From positions 1 through 49,286 of the forward strand of contig NZ_LDTE01000008.1 in NCBI RefSeq assembly GCF_001476905.1: a stretch of DNA of 49,286 nt, in the 5' to 3' direction. Positions within the stretch are counted from its first letter, which is position 1; each line of letters starts with the position of its first letter. Source of the stretch: Sphingomonas sanguinis (lineage in GTDB: Bacteria; Pseudomonadota; Alphaproteobacteria; Sphingomonadales; Sphingomonadaceae). Positions 1 to 8,449 of the stretch are shown in pieces. Both the position numbers and the translations under genes were made by a program. Below the pieces are notes generated by a model that saw only the letters and a program-made list of their open reading frames with translations, was not told the origin of the DNA and searched no databases.

Positions 1-100
1 GGGGAGGGGGACCATCCGCAGGATGGTGGAGGGGTGTCCCCGCTGGCCGTGACACCCCTCCGTCAGGGCTGCGCCCCGCCACCTCCCCTTGCAGGGGAGG
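1..100. repeat. REP-like palindromic element, type A (left end cut off)
   Basis: This is a G/C-rich dispersed element with nested inverted repeats: a small hairpin at 11-27, an inner pair (28-38 against 51-61) reading GGAGGGGTGTC and its complement, and a right-hand hairpin ending at 100. The same modules recur at 1973-2098 and 35936-36064. The left outer arm is missing because the window starts inside it. Such elements are usually non-coding and lie between genes. Confidence 0.8.
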
Positions 101-190
101 AAACGCCTTCATGCGCAGATTTCGCGAATGTAAGGCCGCCGTCATCTTCGCCGGTTCCCGCTGCTGATAGGCTCGTGTCCGCAAGCTGGC

Positions 191-1966
191 ATGGGGATGG
201 TGGCGCGGATGATCGGGATGTGGGGCAAGGCGGCGTTCTGGGCTGGCCTGATGACCGGGGTGGCGACACCCGTATGGGCCGAGACATCGTGCAAGGTTGG
301 CCAGATGGCGGCGATCCCGGTCACGATGCAGGGCATGCGCGCGGTCGTCGACACGCGGATCAACGGCAGGCCGGCGCCCTTCATCCTCGATAGCGGCGCC
401 TTTTTCAGCAATATCTGGCCCGCCGTCGCGCATGAGTTCGCCCTGCCGCAACAGCCTTTGCCGAACGGCATGCGGCTGGGTGGGATCGGCGGCGGCACCG
501 ATGCGACGGTGGCCACCGTCCGACATTTCTCCCTGGCCGGGCTCGACATACCCAATGTCCAGTTCACGGTCGCGGGCAGCGATATCGGCCAGAGCGGGTT
601 GATCGGCCAGAATGTGCTGGGCTTGGCTGATGTCGAATATGACCTGCCCGGCGGCATGGTTCGCCTGTTCAAGCCGATGGGCTGCGGCCGCGCGGCTATG
701 GCCTATTGGACCAAGGGTCAGCCCTTTTTCGAAATTCCCATCGAGACGAAGGAGGCCGCGCACAACCATACGGTCGGCACGGTCGAGCTGGACGAGGCGA
801 AGCTGAACGCGACCTTCGACACCGGCGCGCCGCAGACGGTGCTCAGCCTTCGCGGCGCGGCGCGGGCGGGCGTGCATCCGGGCGGTCCCGGGGTCGAGGC
901 GGCGGGATGGGAAAGCGGCATGGGCCGCCGCGTCGTCCAGGGCTGGACCGCGAAATTCAAGCTGCTCAAGATCGGCAATGAGGAACTGCACAATGTGCGC
1001 CTCCACTTCGCCGATCTGGGCATGCTCGACACCGACATGTTGCTGGGTGCGGACTTTTTCGTGTCGCATCGCCTCTATGTCTCCAACCTCCAGCACCGCA
1101 TCTATTTCACCTATACGGGCGGGCGGCTGTTCAACGCGGTCGCCCATGCCGACGCGACCGCCGCCGTCATCGCGCAGAACGGCGCGGATGCCGCCGCACC
1201 GACGGATGCCGAGGGGTATAGCCGTCGCGGTGCGATGTACGTGACCCAGCATGACCTGCCGCATGCGATCGACGACTTCACCAAGGCGATCCAGATGGCG
1301 CCCCAGGAGCCGCGCTATCCCCGTGAGCGTGCGCTTGCCTATCTGCAGCAGCGGCGGCCGGTGCTGGCGATCGACGATCTCAACACCACGCTGACCCTCG
1401 ATCCCGTCGACACGCGCGCGCGGTTGATCCGTGCCGAGCTGCGGCTGCGGGCGGGCAATCCGGCGGGGACGATCGCCGATCTCGACCTGCTGAACGGCCA
1501 GTTGCCGCACGAGGACGCCGCGCGGCTCCAGATGGCGCAGCTCTATTCGGGGGCGGACGCATTCGACCAGGCGATCGGGCAATATGACGGGTGGATGTCC
1601 GCGCACCGCGACGACGCGGCGCGCAGCACCGCGCAGAACGGGCGATGCTGGTCGCGGATGCTGGCGGGCAAGGATCTGGACAAGGCGATGGGCGACTGCA
1701 ACGCGGCCGTCCATGCGGTGCCGACCAACCCCAGCTTCCTCGACAGCCGCGCCTTCCTCCATCTGCGCCAGAAGGACGACCGCGCCGCGCTCGTCGACTT
1801 CAACGCCGCGCTGGCGATCGATCCCAGGCGGCCCTGGGCGCTCTACGGCCGTTCGCTGGCCGAGGAGCATCTCGGCCAGACGACCGAAGCCGCGCACGAC
1901 CGCGCGCTGGCGACCGCGCTGGACAAGCGGTTGCCGGACAAGATCAGGAAATACGGGATCGGGTGA
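191..1966 (+). CDS. Secreted retropepsin-like aspartyl protease with C-terminal TPR repeats
   Basis: The 591-residue product has an N-terminal signal peptide (about residues 1-30, cleavage after VWA), so it is probably periplasmic. Two aspartyl-protease half-sites are visible: a DSG motif with Asp67 and a DTG motif with Asp210. This is the layout of a single chain carrying two retropepsin-like lobes. From about residue 345 to the end there are tandem TPR helices (repeats with W/Y..G..L..A and DP motifs), which normally bind protein partners. The start at 191 is followed by further Met codons at 197 and 206, so the exact start is uncertain. It stands alone, convergent with the TonB-dependent receptor across a type A repeat. 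Family assignment is strong; the substrate is unknown. Confidence 0.85.
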   Translation: MGMVARMIGMWGKAAFWAGLMTGVATPVWAETSCKVGQMAAIPVTMQGMRAVVDTRINGRPAPFILDSGAFFSNIWPAVAHEFALPQQPLPNGMRLGGIGGGTDATVATVRHFSLAGLDIPNVQFTVAGSDIGQSGLIGQNVLGLADVEYDLPGGMVRLFKPMGCGRAAMAYWTKGQPFFEIPIETKEAAHNHTVGTVELDEAKLNATFDTGAPQTVLSLRGAARAGVHPGGPGVEAAGWESGMGRRVVQGWTAKFKLLKIGNEELHNVRLHFADLGMLDTDMLLGADFFVSHRLYVSNLQHRIYFTYTGGRLFNAVAHADATAAVIAQNGADAAAPTDAEGYSRRGAMYVTQHDLPHAIDDFTKAIQMAPQEPRYPRERALAYLQQRRPVLAIDDLNTTLTLDPVDTRARLIRAELRLRAGNPAGTIADLDLLNGQLPHEDAARLQMAQLYSGADAFDQAIGQYDGWMSAHRDDAARSTAQNGRCWSRMLAGKDLDKAMGDCNAAVHAVPTNPSFLDSRAFLHLRQKDDRAALVDFNAALAIDPRRPWALYGRSLAEEHLGQTTEAAHDRALATALDKRLPDKIRKYGIG

Positions 1967-1972
1967 AGCGAT

Positions 1973-2098
1973 TCTCCCCGCTCGCGGGGAGGTGGCAGCA
2001 CACAGCGCTGACGGAGGGCGGCTTCCCCACAGGTCTGTCCTTGGGGAAGCCCCCCTCCACCATCCTGCGGATGGTCCCCCTCCCCGTGCCGGGGAGGA
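1973..2098. repeat. REP-like palindromic element, type A
   Basis: It fills the gap between two convergent genes. It contains terminal hairpins (CTCCCCGCTCGCGGGGAG near 1975 and a CCCCGTGCCGGGG hairpin near 2083) and the CCACCATCCTGCGGATGGT module also seen at 11-29. The middle (GGGGAAGCC/GGCTTCCCC arms) differs from the other copies. It may also end transcription from both sides. Confidence 0.8.
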
Positions 2099-2107
2099 GT
2101 GGATTCG

Positions 2108-4240
2108 TCAGAAGGCCTTCGACACGCCGACGAAGAACCCGCGGCGCGGCCCGTATTGCGGCGCGCCGACGCCCACGCCGGTTCCGTCACGGATTTCATA
2201 TTTGTGGTCGAGCACGTTGATGACATCGAAGCGGATGTCGAGGTTCGGCCCCGCCAGATGGTGGCTCGCGGTCAGGTTGAATTGCGCATAGGGCGACAGC
2301 TTGGCGCCGTTGGGAACGTCGTTCACGTCGTCGTCGCGGCGCAGGCCGGAACCATAGATCATGCTGCCGCCCAGCTTCGTTCCTTCCGCCACCGCATAGG
2401 AGATACCCGCCGATCCGGTGAAGGTCTGGTCGTGGTCCAGATAGATGTACCGGTTGGCGATATAGGCGAGGTCGTCGGGCGAGAAGCTGAACTGGCTGGA
2501 GACGATGTTGCGCCCCTTCGCCTTGGCGGCGGCGAAGTTGGCATAGGCGAGCAGGGGCCCACGCTGATAGCTGACATTGGCCTCGATGCCGCCGATCCGC
2601 CCCTGTTTGTAATTGAACGGGGTCAGGATGATCGGCGCGCCGAACTGCCCCTCGTCGATCAGGTTCTTCGAGATGCGGTAATAGGCGTCGATGCCATAGG
2701 TGAAGTAGCGGCTGAGCTTGGCCTGGAACCCGGCGTCGAAATAATCCTGGCGCTCGGCAAAGGGCACGTCGTTCAGCGGGTTGGCGGGATAGGCGCTGGT
2801 CCCGACGAACTTGGCGATGCTGGTATTGCCGACCAGCTCGAAGGGCGGCGGTACGAAATAGCGCGAATAGCCCGCGTGCAGCGTGTAGGTGTCACCCGGC
2901 TGCCAGACCAGGTTGACGCGCGGCGACAGCTGCCCCTCGCGCCGATAACCGTTATACAGGTCATAGCGCGCGCCGTAGTTCAGCGTCAGCTTGGGGGCGA
3001 GCTTCCACTCGTCCTGCAGATAGGCGCTGAAGCTGGTCGCGGTCTTGCCGCCATTGTCGACGATCACGACCGGCTCGCCGGTCTGCGCGCCGTTGCCGTC
3101 GACCGGAAAGACGCTGGTGCTGGTATCGCTGGTCGAGCGGTCCCGCGTCACCAGCAAACCGCCGCGCAGCGTGTGGGCGGTGCCGACATGATAGACCGCA
3201 TCGACCTGTCCGCCGATCGCGAAGTCCTGCTTATAGGCCTGCTGCGCCTGGCCGTTATAGAGCAACTCGCCCAGCACATCGGGGCGATAGCGCAGCGACG
3301 AATAGCGCGCGAAGAGCGAGGCCTGGACAGTCAGCGGCTCGGCATCGTGGAGCAGGGCGATCTGGCCGAAGCCGGTCTTTTCCAGCTGCGTCTCGTTCAG
3401 CTTTTCGCTGGGGAAGGCGGTCTGGCCGCCGACGCTCCACCCGGCGCTCGGCTGCTGGCCGACCGGGTTGGGGATCTGGAACCACTGGTTGGAATAGCCG
3501 CCGACGAAGGACAAACGGTTCTGGTCGTCCAGAATATGGTCGACATAGGCAAAGCCCTGATACTGGTCGGTATCGTCATGCACCGGGTTGGAGCGACCAT
3601 CGACGCTCTCGATGCCCAAGCCGCTGTGGCGGTAGTCGCCCGACACGAAGTAATTGGTGCTGCCGGACGAGCCGCCATAGGTCAGGCTGGGCTGGATGGT
3701 GTTGTGGCTGCCGCCGTAAATGGAGGCGGTGCCGCCATTGTCGAACAGGCCGCTCTTGGTCGTGATGTCGATCACGCCCGCCGTGCGCAGGCCGTACTGC
3801 GCGGGCAGTGCGCCGGTTAGGATGTTGACCTTGTCGACCAGGCGCGGCGACAGCGTCTGGCCGAACACCGCCAGCCCTTCGGGCAGGATGGTGCCGTTGA
3901 TGCGATATTGCAGGCCGTTATGGTCGTCGCGGACGTGGAACTGGCCGAAGCCGTCCTGCACGATGCCGGGGGCCTGGAGCAGGATCTGGTTGAACTGCTG
4001 ATTCTCGCCGCCGGGCAGTGCCTTGATCGTCGCGCTCGAGATTTCATAATTGGAGGCGCCCAGGCTGGGCTGGATATGCTCGCGCGCTTCGTCCAGCCGC
4101 TTGGCGGTCACCACGATATCGCTGCTCTGGCCGGTCGAGGACTGGTCCGAGTCGGCGGCGGGAATCCCTCGCGTCTGGGCCAGGGCAGGGACGGCCAGCG
4201 CCGACGTGGCGACACAGCAGAGAAGGGCATAAAAACGCAT
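2108..4240 (-). CDS. TonB-dependent outer-membrane receptor
   Basis: The product of about 710 residues has a signal peptide ending in ALAQ. A plug domain follows (about residues 45-160), with the DIVVTA start typical of sphingomonad receptors and a late-plug segment with GxIDITTK. The rest is a long beta-barrel rich in alternating Tyr/aromatic strands, ending in Phe (SKAF), as outer-membrane barrels do. It would import a ligand across the outer membrane using TonB/ExbBD energy. The ligand cannot be read from the sequence, and no siderophore or sugar genes flank it. I start at the ATG at 4240; a longer frame opens at a TTG at 4252. The gene faces away from the small HTH gene at 4396. Confidence 0.92.
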   Translation of the reverse strand: MRFYALLCCVATSALAVPALAQTRGIPAADSDQSSTGQSSDIVVTAKRLDEAREHIQPSLGASNYEISSATIKALPGGENQQFNQILLQAPGIVQDGFGQFHVRDDHNGLQYRINGTILPEGLAVFGQTLSPRLVDKVNILTGALPAQYGLRTAGVIDITTKSGLFDNGGTASIYGGSHNTIQPSLTYGGSSGSTNYFVSGDYRHSGLGIESVDGRSNPVHDDTDQYQGFAYVDHILDDQNRLSFVGGYSNQWFQIPNPVGQQPSAGWSVGGQTAFPSEKLNETQLEKTGFGQIALLHDAEPLTVQASLFARYSSLRYRPDVLGELLYNGQAQQAYKQDFAIGGQVDAVYHVGTAHTLRGGLLVTRDRSTSDTSTSVFPVDGNGAQTGEPVVIVDNGGKTATSFSAYLQDEWKLAPKLTLNYGARYDLYNGYRREGQLSPRVNLVWQPGDTYTLHAGYSRYFVPPPFELVGNTSIAKFVGTSAYPANPLNDVPFAERQDYFDAGFQAKLSRYFTYGIDAYYRISKNLIDEGQFGAPIILTPFNYKQGRIGGIEANVSYQRGPLLAYANFAAAKAKGRNIVSSQFSFSPDDLAYIANRYIYLDHDQTFTGSAGISYAVAEGTKLGGSMIYGSGLRRDDDVNDVPNGAKLSPYAQFNLTASHHLAGPNLDIRFDVINVLDHKYEIRDGTGVGVGAPQYGPRRGFFVGVSKAF

Positions 4241-4384
4241 GGACAACCCCAAATGATATAACGTCTCCCGAAGGGACTATCTTGCTGCGCTGCGATGCCA
4301 TGGCAAGCGACCTCAGGCTTCATGGCGCATTTGTAATCCGGGCATCATCGACGCACGGCCATGGTCAGCGGGGCGGGACGGGCC

Positions 4385-4390
4385 TATATA
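4385..4390 (+). promoter_or_regulatory. Possible -10 element of a leaderless transcript
   Basis: TATATA lies five bases before the ATG at 4396 and no Shine-Dalgarno sequence precedes that ATG. If this is a -10 box, transcription would begin at or very near the start codon. The matching -35 position (TGGTCA) is weak. Confidence 0.3.
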
Positions 4391-4395
4391 GGGCC

Positions 4396-4575
4396 ATGGC
4401 CGAACGCTTTGAACGACATCGCCAGCCCTGGCGCCAGGACGAGATCCAGAAGCTTCACACCCTTGCCAAGAAGGGCATGGCGCTGAAGGCTATCGCCAAG
4501 GCGCTGACCCGGAGCGAAGAGTCGGTGAAGGCGCGGGCGAAGGAAGACGGGCTGTCGATCGCCAAGCTGCATTGA
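4396..4575 (+). CDS. Small Myb/SANT-like helix-turn-helix protein
   Basis: This 59-residue, strongly basic protein opens with R/W-rich residues (WRQDEIQKLHTLAKKG) and continues with a helix-turn-helix-like stretch (ALKAIAKALTRSEESVKARA). That pattern resembles SANT/Myb-like or GcrA-type DNA-binding helices. It probably binds DNA, but the target is unknown. The frame is open further upstream to 4282, but the extra residues look unlike protein and the Met at 4396 fits the conserved part. It may be leaderless. It is divergent from the TonB receptor gene. Confidence 0.65.
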   Translation: MAERFERHRQPWRQDEIQKLHTLAKKGMALKAIAKALTRSEESVKARAKEDGLSIAKLH

Positions 4576-4638
4576 GGGGACGGGCCGGTCGGCGCGCGAC
4601 ATCGCCGCCTGTTTCTGAACGAACGCTCGACCGGCAAC

Positions 4639-4971
4639 CTATTGTGGTCCGCCCGGCTCGCCGAGCCTGATGACCCGGTCAGGGTATACGCCGTAAACGC
4701 CGGATATCCGGCGCAGCCTTTTTTCCATCGAGGCGGGAGCCGTGACCGCAAAACCGCCCATCTGCTCGTACACATAGAAGACCTTGCCACCGGCCTGCGC
4801 AATCTTTCTTTGGATGTGCGCACGCTTGCTCGGCGTGTCGCAATCGCACCACAGGATAAACGACGAATGCGTCGTCGCCGGTTGCGCCGATGCACGGACA
4901 GGTGCCGACCAAGCGGGCGTTGAGAAAACGAGCACGCCCGCTGCGGCATGTATAAACGTAATCAGTTTCAA
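4639..4971 (-). CDS. Secreted stand-alone I9-inhibitor-like (subtilisin propeptide-like) protein
   Basis: The 110-residue product has a signal peptide (about residues 1-22, cleavage near PAWSA). The mature part holds one small domain with the pattern KRAHIQRKIAQAGGKV...GGFAVTAP...LRRISGVYGVYPDRVIRL. This matches the fold signature of peptidase inhibitor I9/subtilisin propeptides, in which the last strand normally reads VAYVEPD. No protease domain is attached. It may inhibit or chaperone a subtilase such as the one at 23129-25417, but that link is inference. The start codon is TTG at 4971, with GGAAGGACAGG upstream; no ATG fits. The family call rests on pattern recognition. Confidence 0.6.
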   Translation of the reverse strand: MKLITFIHAAAGVLVFSTPAWSAPVRASAQPATTHSSFILWCDCDTPSKRAHIQRKIAQAGGKVFYVYEQMGGFAVTAPASMEKRLRRISGVYGVYPDRVIRLGEPGGPQ

Positions 4972-5104
4972 GGTGCGCCTGTCCTTCCGGTCGTTTCGGA
5001 CCAGAGGATAATCGCGGCCCCTGTACCTTGTATGAAGTCTCTGCCTGCCAGTCGGTCACCCAAGGGGCCATGAGGCCCGTCTGGCATGGCCGTTTACGCC
5101 CGGC

Positions 5105-5455
5105 TCACCCCAAGACCCGCCCGATCCGCACCAGCACCCCGGTAGGATCGCTGACCGCGAATTCATAGGTGCCCCAGGGCTTGGGGTGCGGCGTGCCGGG
5201 TTCGATGATTCGGTCGCGCACCTTGTCCGCCACCGCATCGACATTATCGACATAGAGGTACAGGCCGAAGGGGTTGTCCTCCACGCGGGGCGGCCAGCCG
5301 GGCATGTGGTTCAGATGCAGGTGCCAGCCGCGCCCGTCCTCCAGGATGCGATACTGGCCGAAATCCGCCGCGACCTCGAACCCCAGCAGCCGATAAAAGG
5401 CGGTGCTTTCGTCCATGTCGTTGGCGGGGACGATGGCGACGACATGGTGGTTCAT
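5105..5455 (-). CDS. VOC-family (glyoxalase/bleomycin-resistance-like) protein
   Basis: The 116-residue protein is one vicinal-oxygen-chelate unit built from two beta-alpha-beta-beta-beta modules. Typical marks are DMDESTAFYRLLGFEV in the first half, HLHLN as a metal-ligand-like strand, and DPTGVLVRIG at the end. VOC proteins bind a metal and act as lyases, dioxygenases or drug-binding proteins. The substrate is unknown. I use the Met at 5455 rather than 5500, because the first 15 codons of the longer frame look non-coding and a GAAAGG ribosome site precedes 5455. Confidence 0.85.
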   Translation of the reverse strand: MNHHVVAIVPANDMDESTAFYRLLGFEVAADFGQYRILEDGRGWHLHLNHMPGWPPRVEDNPFGLYLYVDNVDAVADKVRDRIIEPGTPHPKPWGTYEFAVSDPTGVLVRIGRVLG

Positions 5456-5706
5456 CGGACGGTGCCTTTCGGAGTGCGGGCCGATCGTGCCGCAAGCCAT
5501 GGCGTCTGCCTAGTCCCGTCCGGTCTGTTGCGGTGAAGCGTCGGCGTATGACCTTCGTGTGGCCCATTGGGACCTGATCCGATGCTTTTTTGACGGAATT
5601 CTCCGGCTTTAGCGGTGGCTTTCGGCAAGCGATCCGTCGACAAGGGCGGCTCCCGCAACGTCCCGAACCAGGATGGAAAGGGCGGGCAAGAGACGCAGGA
5701 GAGAGC

Positions 5707-6972
5707 ATGAACGCGCTGGAACAGGCGACCGTCCGCCGGATCATGTGGCGACTGATGCCGTTGCTCGGCCTGCTCTATCTGGTCGCCTATATCGACCGGC
5801 AGAACATTTCTTATGCCAAGTTGCAGATGGTCGGCGCGCTGGGGTTGAGCGAGGCGGCGTTCGGACTGGGCGCGTCGCTGTTCTTCATCGGCTATTTCCT
5901 GTTCGAGGTGCCCAGCAACGTTCTGCTCCACCGGGTCGGGGCGCATCGCTGGTTCGCGCGGATCATCGCCAGTTGGGGGGCAGTGACGGTGGCGCTGGCC
6001 TTCACGCCCAACGCCACGGTCTTCTACGTCCTGCGCTTCCTGCTCGGCGCGGCGGAGGCGGGGTTCTTTCCCGGTGTGCTCTATGTCCTGACGCTGTGGT
6101 TCCCGGTGCGTTACCGCGCGCGGGCGGTGGGGCTGTTCATGCTGGCGAGCGCGGTCGCCAATGCGGTGGGCGGCGCAGTCGGCGGGTGGCTGCTCGACCA
6201 GGACGGGACGCTGGGGCTGGCGGGTTGGCAATGGGTGTTCCTGGCGACCGGCGTGCCCGCCATCGCACTGGCCCCGGTCGTGCTGTTCGCCCTGCCGCGC
6301 GAGCCCGGCAGCGCGCGGTGGCTGACGCAGGAACAGAAGGACTGGCTGGCGGTCGAACTGGCGGCGGGGGAGCCGGAGGGCGGGCATGGCAGCATCCTGT
6401 CGGTGCTGCGCGACCCTCGCGTGCTGCTGCTATGTCTGGTCTATATCGGCTTTCCGCTGGCGGCTTATGGGCTCAGCTATTGGTTGCCGACGATCATTCG
6501 CGGGTTCGGGGTGTCGAATACGGTCAACGGGCTGCTCGGCATCATCCCCTGGACGCTGGTCGCACTGGCGCTGTGGGCGGTGCCGCGCCATGCTGCGCGT
6601 TTCCGCAACCCGGTCTGGCATGCGGCGGGACCGGCGCTGGCGGGGGCGGTGCTGCTGGTCCTGAGCGTCGTGGTCGAGCCGGTGCCGCTGCGCTTCGCCT
6701 GCCTCAGCCTGGGGGCGGCGGCGATCTTTTCGGGCCAGCCCGCCTTCTGGACCTTGCCGCCGCGCTTTCTGTCCGGGGCGCGGGCGGCGGCGGGGTTCGC
6801 CGCGATCAACTCGGTCGGCAATCTGGGCGGCTTCATCGCGCAGGCGATCGTCCCCGCCATCCGCGACCGCACCGCCAGCGACACCGCGCCGATGCTGTTC
6901 CTGGCGGCCTGTCTGGCGCTGGCGGCGATCGGCGTCGTGCTGGTCGAGCGGAGGCTGCCTCGCCCAGGCTGA
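5707..6972 (+). CDS. MFS transporter, anion:cation symporter (ACS) type
   Basis: The 421-residue membrane protein has about 12 hydrophobic segments. The first carries the ACS-family signature LLYLVAYIDRQNISYAKLQM, the region found in tartrate, phthalate and glucarate carriers. The loop between helices 2 and 3 (VGAHRWFARI) fits the MFS RxGxR-type pattern. It most likely imports an organic acid with protons, but no catabolic genes adjoin to name the substrate. The start at 5707 is preceded by CAGGAGAG; the longer frame from 5590 adds low-quality residues. It is divergent from the VOC gene across about 250 bases in which I see nothing else. Confidence 0.9.
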   Translation: MNALEQATVRRIMWRLMPLLGLLYLVAYIDRQNISYAKLQMVGALGLSEAAFGLGASLFFIGYFLFEVPSNVLLHRVGAHRWFARIIASWGAVTVALAFTPNATVFYVLRFLLGAAEAGFFPGVLYVLTLWFPVRYRARAVGLFMLASAVANAVGGAVGGWLLDQDGTLGLAGWQWVFLATGVPAIALAPVVLFALPREPGSARWLTQEQKDWLAVELAAGEPEGGHGSILSVLRDPRVLLLCLVYIGFPLAAYGLSYWLPTIIRGFGVSNTVNGLLGIIPWTLVALALWAVPRHAARFRNPVWHAAGPALAGAVLLVLSVVVEPVPLRFACLSLGAAAIFSGQPAFWTLPPRFLSGARAAAGFAAINSVGNLGGFIAQAIVPAIRDRTASDTAPMLFLAACLALAAIGVVLVERRLPRPG

Positions 6973-7162
6973 CAAAGTTTCGCCCGGGGATCATGACGTT
7001 CTTGACATGAAGTGACCGGGGGATTGCGGTTGGTCGCCCAAGTTTTGTCGTAACATCAATCGTTTGTGTCATCCGGCCCTCATCGCTCTAATATAAATCA
7101 GCAATGTCTCGGATATTTCAAAGTGTTTCCGGGTTGGGCCCCCGCACAGCGCGGAGACCCTC

Positions 7163-8449
7163 ATGGCCACGGCAGCATTATCCGACCGATCACAGCAACC
7201 GGCCGCCGCCGCGGATCGCCGCCGCGCGACACGCTGGTTACAGGCACTCAATTTCTTCATGGCGGACATGCAGGCGGGCATCGGCCCGTTCCTGGGCGTC
7301 TTCCTGCAACAGCGCGGGTGGCAGACCGGGCCGATCGGCTCGGTGATGACGCTGGGCGGCGTCGCGGGCATGGTGATGACGGTGCCTGCGGGCGCGTTCA
7401 TCGATCATACCGACAAGAAGCGCTGGGTGGTGGTCATCACCGGCATCTGCACGGTGCTGGCCTCCTTCCTTATCCTCTGGTCGCAGGCGGGCGTGGTCGT
7501 CGGGTTCAGCCAGGTCGCGACCGCGATTGCGGGTGCGGCGATCGGCCCGGCGGTGACCGGCATGACGTTGGGCGTCGTGCGGCAGAAGGGCTTCAACGCG
7601 CAGAATGGCCGGAACCAGGCGTGGAACCATGCGGGCAACATGGTCGGCGCGGGCTTGTCGGGCTATCTGGGCTGGAAATTCGGGATGCCCGCCATCTTCT
7701 TCCTGGCCGCCGCGTTCGGCGTGCTGGCGATCATCTCGGTCCTGTCGATCCCCGAGCGCGCCATCGACCACCGCGCCGCGCGCGGGCTGGAGGATGAAGA
7801 CGGCGACGATCAGGAAGGCGGTCAGGCCGAGGGTTTCAAGGCGCTGCTCGCCAACAAGCCGATGCTGATCCTGGCGGGGGCGCTGGCCTGCTTCCACCTG
7901 GGCAATGGTGCGATGTTGCCGCTCTATGGCATGGCGGTCGTGGGCGCGGGTAAGGGCGATGCGGCAATGTTCACCGCGACCACCGTCATGGTGGCGCAGG
8001 CGGTGATGATCGTCGCCAGCCTGCTGGCGATGAAGGTCGCCGCAGGGCGCGGTTACTGGCTGGTCCTGCTGATCTCGTTCGCCGCGCTCCCCTTGCGTGG
8101 CTTTCTGGCGGGCAGTTTCATCGAGCATTGGGGCGTGTGGCCGGTCCAGGCGCTCGACGGCATCGGCGCGGGGCTTCAGAGCGTGGCGGTGCCGGGCCTC
8201 GTCGCCTGCCTGCTCAGCGGCACGGGCCGGGTCAATGTCGGGCAGGGCGCGGTGATGACGATCCAGGGCGTCGGCGCTTCGCTGTCGCCCGCCATCGGCG
8301 GCTGGCTGGCGCAGGAACTGGGCTATCACATCGCCTTCTACATTCTCGGCGGTTTCGCGGTGGCAAGCCTGGGGCTTTGGATCGGCTTTGCGGGTACGCT
8401 CCGTCCCGCCTGCGCCGGCGGCACCAAGCCCGAGGAGGCCAAGGCATGA
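7163..8449 (+). CDS. MFS transporter, first gene of the MFS/phosphoesterase/ArsB operon
   Basis: The 428-residue protein has about 12 membrane segments split by a charged central loop (residues about 203-228, ERAIDHRAARGLEDEDGDD). Between helices 2 and 3 it carries the MFS-like GAFIDHTDKKRW motif. It is a different MFS subfamily from the carrier at 5707. The ATG at 7163 has GCGGAGA upstream. Its stop codon overlaps the start of the metallophosphoesterase gene (ATGA), so the two are almost certainly co-translated. The substrate is unknown; a phosphorylated or phosphate-like compound is a guess from the partner genes. A weak promoter may lie near 7090-7098 (AATATAAAT). Confidence 0.88.
   Translation: MATAALSDRSQQPAAAADRRRATRWLQALNFFMADMQAGIGPFLGVFLQQRGWQTGPIGSVMTLGGVAGMVMTVPAGAFIDHTDKKRWVVVITGICTVLASFLILWSQAGVVVGFSQVATAIAGAAIGPAVTGMTLGVVRQKGFNAQNGRNQAWNHAGNMVGAGLSGYLGWKFGMPAIFFLAAAFGVLAIISVLSIPERAIDHRAARGLEDEDGDDQEGGQAEGFKALLANKPMLILAGALACFHLGNGAMLPLYGMAVVGAGKGDAAMFTATTVMVAQAVMIVASLLAMKVAAGRGYWLVLLISFAALPLRGFLAGSFIEHWGVWPVQALDGIGAGLQSVAVPGLVACLLSGTGRVNVGQGAVMTIQGVGASLSPAIGGWLAQELGYHIAFYILGGFAVASLGLWIGFAGTLRPACAGGTKPEEAKA

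Noticed and set aside
2099..3820. Plus-strand frame of 573 codons opposite the TonB receptor
   Set aside because: It overlaps the receptor gene completely; the translation has no family motif and arises from the G/C-rich third-codon bias.
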